49,250 nt of DNA from Acidobacteriota bacterium (GTDB lineage: Bacteria > Acidobacteriota > Vicinamibacteria > Vicinamibacterales > SCN-69-37), in contig JABMNV010000225.1 in NCBI GenBank assembly GCA_013203475.1, forward strand, positions 1-49,250, read 5' to 3'. The notes beneath the pieces were generated by a model, which saw nothing but the letters and a program-made list of their open reading frames with translations, ran no database searches and was not told where the DNA came from. The position numbers and the translations under genes were made by a program. Below, in pieces: positions 1 to 8,816 of this stretch. How positions within the stretch are numbered: the stretch's first letter is position 1; every line of letters begins with the position of its first letter.

Positions 1-1901
1 CTCGACGGCGAACCCTACACGGTGATTGGCCGGGCGCCACAAGACTTCGCATTCCCCAATGGCAGCGACCTGTGGACCCCTGAAATCCTGACGCCGGAGG
101 ATCTGGCCACGCGCGACCAGCGGTATCTCACCGTGATCGGAGAACTGGCATCCGGCGCCACCCTCGAACAGGCGCAGGCGCACTTTGGCACTGTGTACTC
201 CCGCCTGAAGACGGAATACCCGGCCGACAACCGGGAGTACGAACTCATCGTCCGCACGTTCACCAAGGGCATGGTCGACTTTGGGATGCCCCAGGTGCTG
301 CTGCTCTTTCAGGCTGCGGCCCTCTTGCTCCTCATCATCGCGGGCACCAATATCGCCAACCTGCTGCTGGCGCGCGGAGCGGAACGGCAGCGCGAGTTGG
401 CACTGCGACTGGCGATTGGGGCCGGTCGCGGTCGCCTCATCCGACAAATGCTCGTGGAGAGTGCGGTCCTTGCGCTGGCCGCCGTCCCGGCGGCACTGCT
501 CGTCGCATGGGTGGCGCTGGCTGCGCTGCGCAGCCTGATTCCGGCGGAGATCCTGCGCTACATTCCCGGTTGGTCCACCATGAGTCTGACCCCTCGGATG
601 GCTCTCGTCACCGGCCTCGCCGCCCTGCTGACCTCAGTCCTGTTCGGGTTGATTCCAGCATTCCAGTCATCGAGACTGTCGCTCACGTCGTCGCTCAAAG
701 ACGGCGGACGGTCTTCGACCGCCGGCACCGGTCGCAGCCGGTTGCGACGCGGGTTGGTCGTCGCCGAGATCGCCATTGCGCTTCCACTGCTGGTGTCCTC
801 GGGCCTGGCGGCGATGGGCGGATATCGGATGGCCAGCGGGCCGCAAGGCTTCGACCCGGACGGAGTGGTGGTGCTCAGGGTCAGCCTGCCGGACACGACC
901 TACGCCAACGCAGGCAGTCGGCGCGCCTTCGTCAACCAACTGGCCAGCGCACACCAGGCATTTCCCACATGGCGACGTCAACGGTGTCTCCCTCAAGCTC
1001 AAACAACCAGCGACGTCCCTTCATCGTGGACGGTCTGACCGTAGACGCCGCCCAGGCTCGCGCAGTGAACTACCGCGCCGTCTCAGCTGGATTCTTCGAT
1101 GTGCTGCGCATTCCCATTCAGGACGGACGCGGGATCGGGCCTCACGATGGTGACGGCACTGAACTCGTGGCGGTCGTCAGTCGTTCCCTGGCCGAGGCGT
1201 ATTGGCCGGAGGCCTCGCCCCTTGGTAAACGCGTGAAGTTCGACAAGGACGATACCGAGTGGGCGACCGTGGTCGGCGTGTCAGGCAATGTCCTTGATGA
1301 TTGGTTCATGTCACGCAATGCCCCCACGGTCTATGTGCCGGTGCTGCAACGCCCCAGCACTCAAGTCAACATCCTCGCGCGTGGATCGGGCGTCGTCGCC
1401 GACCAGCTATCGGGACTCCGCGCCGCGATCGCACGAGTGGACGCCGCGCTGCCGGCCTATGACACCAAAACGATGGGCGAGGTGATTCACCTCCGTACCT
1501 CGGGGCTTCGCATGATCAGTCAACTCATGGCGGCGTTCGGCCTGCTCGCGCTCCTGCTCTCCGCCGCGGGTATCTACAGCGTCATGGCGCACTCCGTGGC
1601 ACAACGGCGTCATGAGATCGGCGTGCGCATGGCGTTTGGCGCAACCACTCGCGACGTGCTCAACCTGACCGTCGGTCAGGGCTTGAAGCTGGCCGGCCTC
1701 GGCATCGTCATCGGTCTGGCGATGGCGTTTGGCCTGGCGCGCGTGATCGAAAGCGCCCTGTCCGGAGTGGTTGCGGTCGAGCCAGCCCTGTTTGTCGCGA
1801 TCACTGCGGTGCTGACAATGGTGGCGCTCATGGCGACGCTGCTGCCAGCGCGCCATGCTGCGGCCGTGGACCCTGCGTCGGCGTTGCGGGGAGGTTCGTG
1901 A
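1..1901 (+). pseudogene. ADOP-type MacB/FtsX permease, 5' truncated and frameshifted
   Basis: This is the downstream part of an ABC-type permease of the acidobacterial duplicated orphan permease (ADOP) family, which carries two MacB periplasmic/FtsX membrane units in one chain. Frame 1 is open from the window edge and encodes the end of the first periplasmic domain, then FtsX helices including NIANLLLARGAERQRELALR, then the start of the second periplasmic domain. The homology moves to frame 3 near position 960-970, resuming at RRPFIVDGL and running through a second FtsX domain (QRRHEIGVRMAFGA) to the stop at 1899-1901. The switch fits loss of one base. Frame 1 alone ends at 1038. Members are thought to be envelope permeases of unknown substrate. 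No ATPase gene lies beside it, as the word orphan implies. Family assignment is firm; whether the break is real or a sequencing error cannot be told. Confidence 0.85.
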
Positions 1902-1921
1902 CCAAGAGCCCCAATGCGAGG

Positions 1922-1927
1922 TACCAT
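1922..1927 (+). promoter_or_regulatory. -10 box of a leaderless-type promoter
   Basis: TACCAT lies exactly six bases before the ATG at 1934, and no Shine-Dalgarno sequence lies between. Initiation seven bases after the -10 would put the first transcribed base on the start codon. Confidence 0.5.
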
Positions 1928-1933
1928 TGAGGG

Positions 1934-3100
1934 ATGCGTGGTGAGTCTGACCCTCCGGCAGACGGGAAACCGACGTTTCGGTCGCTGCCGCTGCCTCAAC
2001 GCGAGATCTCCCTCCTCATTGTCCTCTGTGTTCTCTGCGCCATCACGTTCGGGGCCACGCGTCGGATGGCCAGTTGGTCGCGCGGTCGCCGCGCCGAAGC
2101 CGCAGCAGAGTGGTTCGCTCGAGGAGAAGCGCTCACACAAGCGGGCCAACTCGACGCCGGTATCGCTGCGCTGCGGGAAGCCATGGCTGAAGAGCGACAG
2201 AATCCTATCTACGTGCTTGGACTCGCTCGAAGGCTGACCGAAGCCAAACGCCACGACGAGGCCACCCAGCTTTTACTGCAACTGCGACGAGGCCAGCCCG
2301 ATGACGTGGAGGTCAATTACGGACTCGCTCGTCTGGCCGCACTCAACGGCGACGAAGCCGAGGCAGTCCGGTATTACAACTATGCGATGTACGGACTGGT
2401 GCGCATTGGCGTGGACTACAACCGCCGAGAGATTCGGACTGAGTTGATCAACTTCCTGCTCGATGAAGGTGCCCAGCAGGAAGCCCGCATCGAGTTGGAG
2501 GCCCTCGGGCGGGAATTACCTGACGAGCCTGAGGCGAACTTGCAGGCGGCGCAACTCGCCGACCGTGCAGGAGACACTCGCCGGTCCCTTGAATTTTATG
2601 GACGAACGGCAGCCCTGGACCCGACACACGCGGGCGCGGCGGCAGGAGTTGGCAACGCCGCCTTTGTGTTGCGTGACTTCACCACGGCGTCTCGAGAGAT
2701 GGCCCGCGCGATCAGCCTGGGGGCCGATGCACCGAGACTCGCGACGCGCCTGGAAGTCTCCCAACTGGTTCAAAACAGCGACCCTCTGGCGCCAAGGGTC
2801 GCATCAGCGGTACGGGCCAGACGCCTCCGGGCCGGACTGGTGAACGCGGCCTCTGGTTATGACGCGTGTGTAGCCGAGTCAGACGCCGATCAGGAATCGC
2901 CGGACGCGACGCAGGTCGAGCTTCGGGCTCTCACCCGGGGGCGGCAGTCCTCGCTTCAGGATCCCGACGTGCTTGCACGAGGGGTGACCTTGATTGGCGA
3001 GGTGACGGCTGCGATTCAGGCGCGTTGTCCGACCCGCCTGACCCCTCTTGACCAAGCGTGGCAACTCATCGCCGAACTCCATCCGGGTGGAGACCGATGA
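1934..3100 (+). CDS. Membrane-anchored TPR protein
   Basis: A 388-residue protein with a short polar N-terminus, one hydrophobic segment at about residues 25-41 (ISLLIVLCVLCAITFG) and a helical-repeat body. Several TPR-like units run from about residue 58 to 265, such as WFARGEALTQAGQLDAGIAA and LARLAALNGDEAEAVRYY. TPRs act as protein-binding scaffolds. The topology suggests an inner-membrane anchor with the repeats in the periplasm. It starts 32 bases after the permease, with its own TANNNT box placed for a leaderless message. Its stop overlaps the ATG of the ClC gene as ATGA, so the two are probably translationally coupled. The C-terminal 120 residues show no motif I recognise. Specific function unknown. 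Confidence 0.75.
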   Translation: MRGESDPPADGKPTFRSLPLPQREISLLIVLCVLCAITFGATRRMASWSRGRRAEAAAEWFARGEALTQAGQLDAGIAALREAMAEERQNPIYVLGLARRLTEAKRHDEATQLLLQLRRGQPDDVEVNYGLARLAALNGDEAEAVRYYNYAMYGLVRIGVDYNRREIRTELINFLLDEGAQQEARIELEALGRELPDEPEANLQAAQLADRAGDTRRSLEFYGRTAALDPTHAGAAAGVGNAAFVLRDFTTASREMARAISLGADAPRLATRLEVSQLVQNSDPLAPRVASAVRARRLRAGLVNAASGYDACVAESDADQESPDATQVELRALTRGRQSSLQDPDVLARGVTLIGEVTAAIQARCPTRLTPLDQAWQLIAELHPGGDR

Positions 3101-4407
3101 AGGTACCCTGGCGGCAAGAGTGGCGGCTGACCGGCGGCCAGCTTTTCTTCGCGCTCACGGTCGTGATTGGCATTCTGGCCGGACTGGCGGCCGTGCTCTT
3201 CGCACTGACCATCGACGCCGCGCGCGAGGGGTTTTTTGGCATCGCCCCGTCGCCGTGGCGTCGGTTTCTGATTCCGTCGGTCGTCAGCATCTTCACCGGT
3301 ATTCTGCTCGCGAAGTTCTTCAACGACGCGCGCGGCAGCGGCGTACCCCAGACGACGGTCGCCTACCAGTTACGCGATGGTGTGATTTCACCTCGTGTGA
3401 CGATCGGAAAATTTCTCACGGGCGTCCTCTGCATCGGGTCGGGACATTCGATGGGCCGAGAGGGTCCGTCGGTCCAGATTGGCGCGGGCCTGGCCTCGTG
3501 GGCCGGACAGTGGCTGCGCCTGTCACCAAGCCAGATGCGCAACATCGTTCCGGTCGGTGCGTCGGCGGCGCTGGCGGCCGCGTTCAACACACCGATTGCT
3601 GCGGTGTTGTTTTCGCTTGAGGAAGTCATTGGCGACATGAACGCGCCGCTCTTGGGGTCGACCGTCGTCGCCTCAGTTTCGGCCGTGATCGTCGAGCGGT
3701 CGATTCTCGGGAACGAACCGCTATTTCACGTCCCCGGGTACCAAATGGTGCATCCCAGTGAATTGGCGGCATACGCGGCGCTGGGCATCATTGGTGGCGT
3801 GGCGTCGGTCGCTTTCTGCAAGGGGTTGCTCTCCTTGCGCCTGAGGTTTCAAAAACTTCCCGAGACCACGCGGATGTGGCAACCCGCGATGGGCGGACTC
3901 GCCATCGGCCTCATCCTGATCTTCTTTCCTCAAGTGGCCGGGGTCGGCTATCAACACATCGACCAGGCCCTCAACGGCGGCCTGCTGTGGCCGACGATGG
4001 CGATGCTGGGTGTCGTCAAGTTGGGCGCGACGATAATTTCGTATTCGAGCGGAAACGCGGGCGGCATTTTTGCCCCGAGCCTTTATATCGGCGCGATGCT
4101 TGGCGGCACGGTCGGAATACTGGCGCAGTACATTGCGCCGTTTCCGATTGCTGAGCCCGGCGCCTATGCGCTCGTCGGCATGGGCGCGCTGTTCGCTGGC
4201 ATCATCCGCGCGCCGCTGACCTCAGTGTTCATGATTTTCGAGATTACACAGGACTACCAGATTCTGGTGCCGCTGATGGTGGCGAATATGCTGAGCCTGG
4301 CTATTTCCCGTCGCTATCAGCCTGAGCCCATCTACCGGGCGCTGCTCCGACAAGACGGCATCGTCCTCAAATCTGGTGGCACGAACAAGGCGTCGTCGCC
4401 AGCCTAG
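3097..4407 (+). CDS. ClC-family chloride channel or Cl-/H+ antiporter
   Basis: A 436-residue polytopic membrane protein of the ClC family. The three anion-site signatures are present: GSGVP near residue 79, GREGPSVQ (with the gating Glu) near residue 120, and GGIFAPSLYIGAMLGG near residue 322. The segment LFSLEEVIGD carries a Glu pair where the antiporters have the internal proton glutamate, and PIYRAL near the end supplies a Tyr resembling the central tyrosine of E. coli ClC. These favour an H+-coupled exchanger over a passive channel, but this is by inspection only. There are no C-terminal CBS domains. I chose the ATG at 3097, which overlaps the preceding TPR gene's stop, over an ATG 39 bases upstream because the latter would add a non-conserved leader. 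Probable roles are chloride homeostasis or acid resistance. Confidence 0.93.
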   Translation: MKVPWRQEWRLTGGQLFFALTVVIGILAGLAAVLFALTIDAAREGFFGIAPSPWRRFLIPSVVSIFTGILLAKFFNDARGSGVPQTTVAYQLRDGVISPRVTIGKFLTGVLCIGSGHSMGREGPSVQIGAGLASWAGQWLRLSPSQMRNIVPVGASAALAAAFNTPIAAVLFSLEEVIGDMNAPLLGSTVVASVSAVIVERSILGNEPLFHVPGYQMVHPSELAAYAALGIIGGVASVAFCKGLLSLRLRFQKLPETTRMWQPAMGGLAIGLILIFFPQVAGVGYQHIDQALNGGLLWPTMAMLGVVKLGATIISYSSGNAGGIFAPSLYIGAMLGGTVGILAQYIAPFPIAEPGAYALVGMGALFAGIIRAPLTSVFMIFEITQDYQILVPLMVANMLSLAISRRYQPEPIYRALLRQDGIVLKSGGTNKASSPA

Positions 4408-4441
4408 GACGCGGGCCTTCTGCGGCTTGGGCTTCTCGGCC

Positions 4442-5737
4442 CTACCGGCTCAGGTACTGCAGCACGACACTCGCCATCGCTTTCATGCCGATGCGCAGGG
4501 CGTCTTCATCGATGTCGAAGTATTCGGTGTGCCACATGGCCGTGATGCCTTTGTCAGGGTTGGCGACGCCGAGGAAGAAGTAGAAGCCGGGAATCTTCTT
4601 CTGATAGAACGCGAAATCTTCTGCCACCATCTGCGCCGGCGGCGACACCAGATTCTCGGCACCCACGGCCGCTTCCAGCGCCGGCAGCGAGGCCGTCACG
4701 AGGGCAGGATTGTTGAACGTGACCGGCGCGGTCTCGACGTATTCGAGCTCAAACGTCGCGCCAGACGCCGAAGTGATGCCCTGCAGTAGCTGGGTCATCT
4801 TGGCCTTCACCGTGCTCGGGCCATCTTCACTCAACGACCGCACCGTCCCGGTCATCGTCACGCTGTCGGCAATGATGTTGAACCGACTGCCACCCGAGAT
4901 GGTGCCGACACTGACCACGGTCGGCTTCTGGGCATCGATTTGACGCGCCGGAATCATCTGCAAGGCTTCGACCACCTGCGCGGCGATTGGCACCGGATCA
5001 ATGCCCGTGTGCGGCATCGCGCCGTGGGTACTCTTGCCAATGATTTTGATCGTGAATCGGTCGGCACTGGCCATGGCACCGCCCGAGTTGTAGCCAATCT
5101 TGCCGACGTGCAGAGTGGGCATGACGTGCAGGCCAAAAATCGCCGCGGGGGTCGGGTTTGTCAGTGGCCAGTCGTCAAGCACTTTCAGTGCTCCTGTGGG
5201 TCCGCCGTCAGGGTCCCCCTCCTCAGCAGGCTGAAATAGAAACACCACGGTGCCAGGCAGATCCACGCGCATTCGGGCAAATATTTCCGCAACACCGAGG
5301 GCCATCGCGGTATGCCCATCATGCCCACACGCGTGTTTCACGTTGGGGACGATGGATTTGTAGGGCACGTCGATTAGTTCCGGCACCGGCAGCGCATCCA
5401 TGTCGGCGCGCACGGCCACCACGGGCCCGGGACGGGCGCCTTTGAGCACCCCGACCACGCCGGTGCCGCCCACACCGGTCCGTACCTCGTCGAATTTCAG
5501 GGCCCGCAACCGATCGGCCACCAGTGCGGCGGTGCGAGTCTCACGAAAGCCGAGTTCCGGATTGCGATGAATGTCGCGGCGGATTTCTATAATGGCGGGA
5601 TGGAGTTCAGTGGCCAGCGCGTCCACGCGGGCACGCAGGTCTTCCGGCGTACGCCCACTCTGCGCCCCTGCCTGAGAGCCGACGACCCCGGCTGTCACCA
5701 GCGTGAGGCCGACAATGAGAATCATCCGTGACTGCAT
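4442..5737 (-). CDS. Secreted M20D-family amidohydrolase/peptidase
   Basis: A 431-residue M20 metallohydrolase of the HipO/IAA-amino-acid-hydrolase branch, which cleaves N-acyl amino acids or small peptides. An N-terminal signal peptide (residues 1-25, ending GSQAGAQ) predicts export. Motifs in order are [13 protein letters not shown] (about 52-64), [11 protein letters not shown] (110-120), [10 protein letters not shown] with ligands Cys137 and His139, [10 protein letters not shown] with Glu172/Glu173, FGLHV, and a C-terminal MVAEDFAFY and HTEYFDID. Together these give a complete two-metal site, with Cys in place of the first His as is usual for M20D. The gene is divergent from an M19 dipeptidase whose start lies only 20 bases away, and the pair appears to use overlapping -10 boxes. 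It converges on the ClC gene with a 34-base gap. Exact substrate is unknown. Confidence 0.93.
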   Translation of the reverse strand: MQSRMILIVGLTLVTAGVVGSQAGAQSGRTPEDLRARVDALATELHPAIIEIRRDIHRNPELGFRETRTAALVADRLRALKFDEVRTGVGGTGVVGVLKGARPGPVVAVRADMDALPVPELIDVPYKSIVPNVKHACGHDGHTAMALGVAEIFARMRVDLPGTVVFLFQPAEEGDPDGGPTGALKVLDDWPLTNPTPAAIFGLHVMPTLHVGKIGYNSGGAMASADRFTIKIIGKSTHGAMPHTGIDPVPIAAQVVEALQMIPARQIDAQKPTVVSVGTISGGSRFNIIADSVTMTGTVRSLSEDGPSTVKAKMTQLLQGITSASGATFELEYVETAPVTFNNPALVTASLPALEAAVGAENLVSPPAQMVAEDFAFYQKKIPGFYFFLGVANPDKGITAMWHTEYFDIDEDALRIGMKAMASVVLQYLSR

Positions 5738-5743
5738 GGGCTG

Positions 5744-5749
5744 ACTATA
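5744..5749 (-). promoter_or_regulatory. -10 box (minus strand) for the M20 gene
   Basis: On the minus strand TATAGT lies exactly six bases before the ATG at 5737. It shares four base pairs with the plus-strand TATAAT that serves the M19 gene, so the two promoters should exclude each other. There is no room for a leader or Shine-Dalgarno sequence. Confidence 0.6.
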
Positions 5750-5751
5750 AT
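5746..5751 (+). promoter_or_regulatory. -10 box (plus strand) for the M19 gene
   Basis: A perfect TATAAT lies exactly six bases before the ATG at 5758. It overlaps the oppositely oriented TATAGT of the M20 gene. The spacing predicts a leaderless transcript. Confidence 0.6.
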
Positions 5752-5757
5752 CGCTCT

Positions 5758-6897
5758 ATGCGACTCTTAGGACTCTTCTTCTGTGTCATCTGTGTCATGG
5801 GCGCGGCCAGCCCGACGGCCCAACAGCCAGACCCGATGGTGGAACGCGCACGACGCCTGCTTCGGGACGTGCCGGTCTTTGATGGTCACAACGACTATCC
5901 ATGGGCCATCCGTGAGAAAGCCAACGGCGATTTGGCGAACCTCGACCTTCGGCAGCCACAGCCAACGATCCACACAGACTTCGCCCGACTCGCCAAAGGC
6001 GGAGTAGGCGCGCAATTCTGGTCGGTCTATGTGCCGGTCGAACTGCAAGGACAGACGGCTGTCACGGCCACGCTCGAGCAAATCGACGTCGTCCACCGCA
6101 TGGTCGCGCGGTATCCCGACAGACTGGAACTGGCGCTGACTGCGGCCGACGTTGAACGCATCCAGAAGGCTGGCAAGATCGCGTCGCTCATCGGCATGGA
6201 GGGCGGCCATTCGATTGACTCGTCGTTGGGGACGCTGCGGATGATGTATCGACTCGGCGCTCGCTACATGACGTTGACGCACAGCCTCAACACCCCCTGG
6301 GCGGACTCCTCGACCGACGTCGCCGTGCACAATGGACTGTCAGCCTTTGGCGAGGACGTGGTCCGCGAGATGAATCGCCTGGGCATGCTCGTGGATCTGA
6401 GTCACGTGTCGCCGGACACCATGGCGGACGCGCTCGGTGTGACATCGGCACCGGTCATTTTTTCTCATTCATCGGCCCGCGCGTTGACCGACGTCCCTCG
6501 TGATGTGCCAGACGCGATCCTGAGGCAGTTGCCAAAAAATGGCGGCGTCGTGATGGTGACCTTCGTGCCGGGGTTCATTTCCCAGGAAGTGGCAGACTTC
6601 AACGCCCTGCCAGCCGAAGCGAGGGTGGGCAAAGAAGCGCCACGGGCCACCATCATCCAGGTGGCCGACCACATCGACCACATCAAGGCCGTCGCGGGCA
6701 TTAACCACATCGGCCTCGGGGGCGACTTTGACGGCATTACCCAGGTCGTGCTGGGACTGGAAGATACGTCCACCTACCCCGACCTGATGGCCGAACTCCT
6801 GCGCCGAGGTTACTCGGATGAAGACGTCAGGAAGATCGCGGGGAAGAACATCCTGCGCGTCCTGAAGAAAGCCGAGGACGTCGCCAGAAAACAGTGA
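5758..6897 (+). CDS. Exported membrane-dipeptidase-type M19 peptidase
   Basis: A 379-residue M19 zinc dipeptidase (renal-dipeptidase family). It hydrolyses dipeptides, often with broad or D-residue tolerance. The N-terminus is a signal peptide ([18 protein letters not shown]). Family signatures follow in order: [10 protein letters not shown] with the metal ligands His44 and Asp46, [10 protein letters not shown] with the bridging Glu, [10 protein letters not shown] and [10 protein letters not shown] with two further His ligands, and [10 protein letters not shown] near the C-terminus. I chose the ATG at 5758 over an upstream ATG at 5728 because it starts the signal peptide and sits six bases after a perfect TATAAT. 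It pairs divergently with the M20 gene, suggesting shared use in peptide scavenging. An SGNH hydrolase follows seven bases after the stop. Confidence 0.93.
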   Translation: MRLLGLFFCVICVMGAASPTAQQPDPMVERARRLLRDVPVFDGHNDYPWAIREKANGDLANLDLRQPQPTIHTDFARLAKGGVGAQFWSVYVPVELQGQTAVTATLEQIDVVHRMVARYPDRLELALTAADVERIQKAGKIASLIGMEGGHSIDSSLGTLRMMYRLGARYMTLTHSLNTPWADSSTDVAVHNGLSAFGEDVVREMNRLGMLVDLSHVSPDTMADALGVTSAPVIFSHSSARALTDVPRDVPDAILRQLPKNGGVVMVTFVPGFISQEVADFNALPAEARVGKEAPRATIIQVADHIDHIKAVAGINHIGLGGDFDGITQVVLGLEDTSTYPDLMAELLRRGYSDEDVRKIAGKNILRVLKKAEDVARKQ

Positions 6898-6904
6898 GCG
6901 ATGA

Positions 6905-7576
6905 ATGGTTGACTCCAACACGACAGCGGCGAGACATCAGGACACGACTCCTGTGGTGATCGTGGCGCTTGGCGATTCAACGACCGCGGGAACGCCGCAG
7001 TTCAAGTCGCCACTGGAAGCCCCACCCGACGGTGCGGGTCACCGGGAAAGTCAATTCTCGTACTGGTTGATGCGCGCACATCCTGGCTGGACGGTGCTGA
7101 ACCGGGGAGTGAACGGCGAACGCAGCGACGAGATCGCGGCACGATTCGACCGAGACGTCGTGGCCGTCAAGCCGAGCGTGGTCATCATCATCGCAGGCGT
7201 GAACGACGTCTACCAGGGCCGCCCGGCCTCACACGTGACCGCACAGTTGCGCGCGATGTACGACCGTGCGGCTGCGGCAGGCATCCCGGTGGTGGCGGGG
7301 TCGATCGTTCCGTTCAACACCGCCACTGACGAGCAGAACGCCCGCATGCACACGATCAACGCGTGGATCGAGGCAGAGGCAGCCGGCGACACACACATTG
7401 GGTTTGTTGATACCCGATCCGCGACGGCGGCAGCGGATAACGCCGACCGACTTGCCGGGTCGCCGGATGGCCTGCATCCAGACGTCGACGGTTATCGCAA
7501 GATGGCCGACGTCATCAGGACGACGATTGAGGCGGTCCTGGAGTCCTACTGTCCCGAATCTGCGCTGGGGCCGTAG
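6905..7576 (+). CDS. SGNH/GDSL hydrolase (esterase/lipase-like)
   Basis: A 223-residue SGNH hydrolase with all catalytic blocks. Block I is VALGDSTTAG, with the nucleophile Ser25. Block II is NRGVNGERSDE, block III is IIAGVNDVY (Gly and Asn of the oxyanion hole), and block V is DGLHPDVDGY (Asp and His). Such enzymes deacylate small esters, lysophospholipids or acetylated sugars; the substrate cannot be read from the sequence. No signal peptide is obvious, unlike most neighbours. It lies seven bases downstream of the M19 peptidase and probably shares its transcript. Its last 31 bases overlap the convergent, damaged DinB gene. Confidence 0.88.
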   Translation: MVDSNTTAARHQDTTPVVIVALGDSTTAGTPQFKSPLEAPPDGAGHRESQFSYWLMRAHPGWTVLNRGVNGERSDEIAARFDRDVVAVKPSVVIIIAGVNDVYQGRPASHVTAQLRAMYDRAAAAGIPVVAGSIVPFNTATDEQNARMHTINAWIEAEAAGDTHIGFVDTRSATAAADNADRLAGSPDGLHPDVDGYRKMADVIRTTIEAVLESYCPESALGP

Positions 7577-7990
7577 AGGTCAGGCACCTTCGATCCGAGT
7601 GCGCGCAGATAGGCCGCCAGTTGACCGCGATGGTGGATGCTGTGATTGTTCGCCAGCCCAAGGAACGAGACAGCGGGCAACTGCATCATCCCGAAGTAGT
7701 CCACGGCCCGCGTCAGATCCTCGGCTGACATCGCCTTGACCGCCGCCAGCGTGGCGGGCAGTTCTCTTTCATAAAACGCCACGACTTCAGCCACGGTCTT
7801 GAACTGAGCCTCGGCGGCTTTCTGTCGTTCCGCGTCGTGCCACATCCCACGCGGACCGCGACTTCGGGTCCGGCTTGTAGTCACGGGTGTCGTCTTTCAC
7901 CGCGGCGATCACTTTGCACGTCGCGGGGAATTCACCCTGCATCAAGTTCACCATCTGATCTGCCAAAAACGTTGCCTGGTCCCCGGTCAT
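7546..7990 (-). pseudogene. DinB-family protein, frameshifted and internally deleted
   Basis: Two reading frames together make a DinB-like four-helix protein. The N-terminal part, [17 protein letters not shown] to DPKSRSAWD, reads from 7990 in one frame. From about 7850 downward the homology is in another frame, WHDAERQKAAEAQF to NHSIHHRGQLAAYL, ending at the TAG at 7546-7548. The stretch normally between the AWD motif and the EAEAQF motif, a helix of roughly 15-20 residues with a metal-ligand His, is missing, so an internal deletion accompanies the frameshift. The start overlaps the superoxide dismutase stop as ATGA, implying a former two-gene operon. DinB proteins bind metal and include thiol-dependent S-transferases. 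Another DinB-like gene lies at 33176. Confidence 0.8.
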
Positions 7991-8724
7991 TGCTGGTTTC
8001 CTCCTGTGGCAAGACGACGATTCACTTCGGTCCAATTGATCACATTCCAGAACGCCGCCACGTAGTCGGCGCGGCGATTCTGATACGTCAAATAGTAGGC
8101 ATGCTCCCAGACATCCAGGCCAAAGATGGGCTTGCGTCCGTCGGCCAGCGGTGTGTCCTGATTGCCTGAGCTATGAATGACCAGCGTGCCGCTGTCATCG
8201 CTCAACCACGCCCAGCCGCTCCCGAATCGTGACCCGGCGGCTTGGGCGAACTGTTGCTTGAACGTGTCGAAGTCGCCAAAGGCTCCCGTAATCGCCGCGG
8301 CGGCGGCGCCCGTGGGGGCTCCCCCCCCACTGGGCGACATCAACGTCCAGAACTGCGTGTGGTTGTAATGCCCGCCGCCCGAGTTCTGAACGGCCGTGCG
8401 AATGCCCTCTGGCACAGCACCGAGATTGCTCAGCATGTCGTCGAGTGAACGTCCCGCCACTGATGGCTCTTTGGCCAGCGCGGCATTGAGACCATTGACG
8501 TACCCCTGATGATGCCGGTCGTGATGAATAGTCATCGTTTGCGCATCGATATGTGGTTCGAGCGCGGCCACCGGATACGGCAACGGCGGCAGCGTGAACG
8601 GGCCGGTCGCTGCCTGCGGTGGCGCGAACGCCGTCAGCGGCGCGGCGGCGTGGAGTCGGGGACCTGCGACTGCGGCCAGAGCTGCGCCTCCGGCCGTGGA
8701 TAGAAGTTCACGTCGTGTCAGCAT
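7987..8724 (-). CDS. Tat-exported Fe/Mn superoxide dismutase
   Basis: A 245-residue iron/manganese superoxide dismutase converting superoxide to peroxide and oxygen. The four metal ligands are visible: His in [14 protein letters not shown], His in HYNHTQFW, and Asp and His in the signature DVWEHAYYL. The N-terminus, [18 protein letters not shown], is a twin-arginine signal, so the enzyme should be exported folded to the periplasm. Fe and Mn use cannot be told apart here. I chose the ATG at 8724 because it begins the Tat signal; the longer open frame runs through a tandem repeat with no coding character. A TAGAGT box is placed seven bases before this ATG. Divergent from corA across the repeat; the broken DinB gene follows with ATGA overlap. 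Confidence 0.93.
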   Translation of the reverse strand: MLTRRELLSTAGGAALAAVAGPRLHAAAPLTAFAPPQAATGPFTLPPLPYPVAALEPHIDAQTMTIHHDRHHQGYVNGLNAALAKEPSVAGRSLDDMLSNLGAVPEGIRTAVQNSGGGHYNHTQFWTLMSPSGGGAPTGAAAAAITGAFGDFDTFKQQFAQAAGSRFGSGWAWLSDDSGTLVIHSSGNQDTPLADGRKPIFGLDVWEHAYYLTYQNRRADYVAAFWNVINWTEVNRRLATGGNQQ

Positions 8725-8731
8725 GGTCAAT

Positions 8732-8737
8732 ACTCTA
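8732..8737 (-). promoter_or_regulatory. -10 box for the superoxide dismutase gene
   Basis: Minus-strand TAGAGT ends seven bases before the ATG at 8724. The tandem repeat begins seven bases farther upstream, so it would occupy the -35 region. Confidence 0.45.
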
Positions 8738-8743
8738 GCACCC

Positions 8744-8799
8744 AGCACGCAGCACGCAGCACGCAGCACGCAGCACGCAGCACGCAGCACGCAGCGCGC
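8744..8799. repeat. Heptanucleotide tandem repeat, 8 units
   Basis: Seven perfect copies of AGCACGC are followed by one variant copy, AGCGCGC. The array fills the spacer between the divergent superoxide dismutase and corA promoters, including both expected -35 regions. Units of seven bases can expand or contract by slippage, which would change promoter spacing. Confidence 0.95.
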
Positions 8800-8804
8800 A
8801 GCGT

Positions 8805-8810
8805 TAAGAT
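8805..8810 (+). promoter_or_regulatory. -10 box of a leaderless-type promoter for corA
   Basis: TAAGAT lies exactly six bases before the GTG at 8817, and six bases after the last repeat unit. No Shine-Dalgarno sequence is present. Confidence 0.5.
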
Positions 8811-8816
8811 AGTCAC

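Noticed and set aside
8744-8799. Tandem array as a CRISPR
   Set aside because: Units are seven bases, directly abutting and without spacers.
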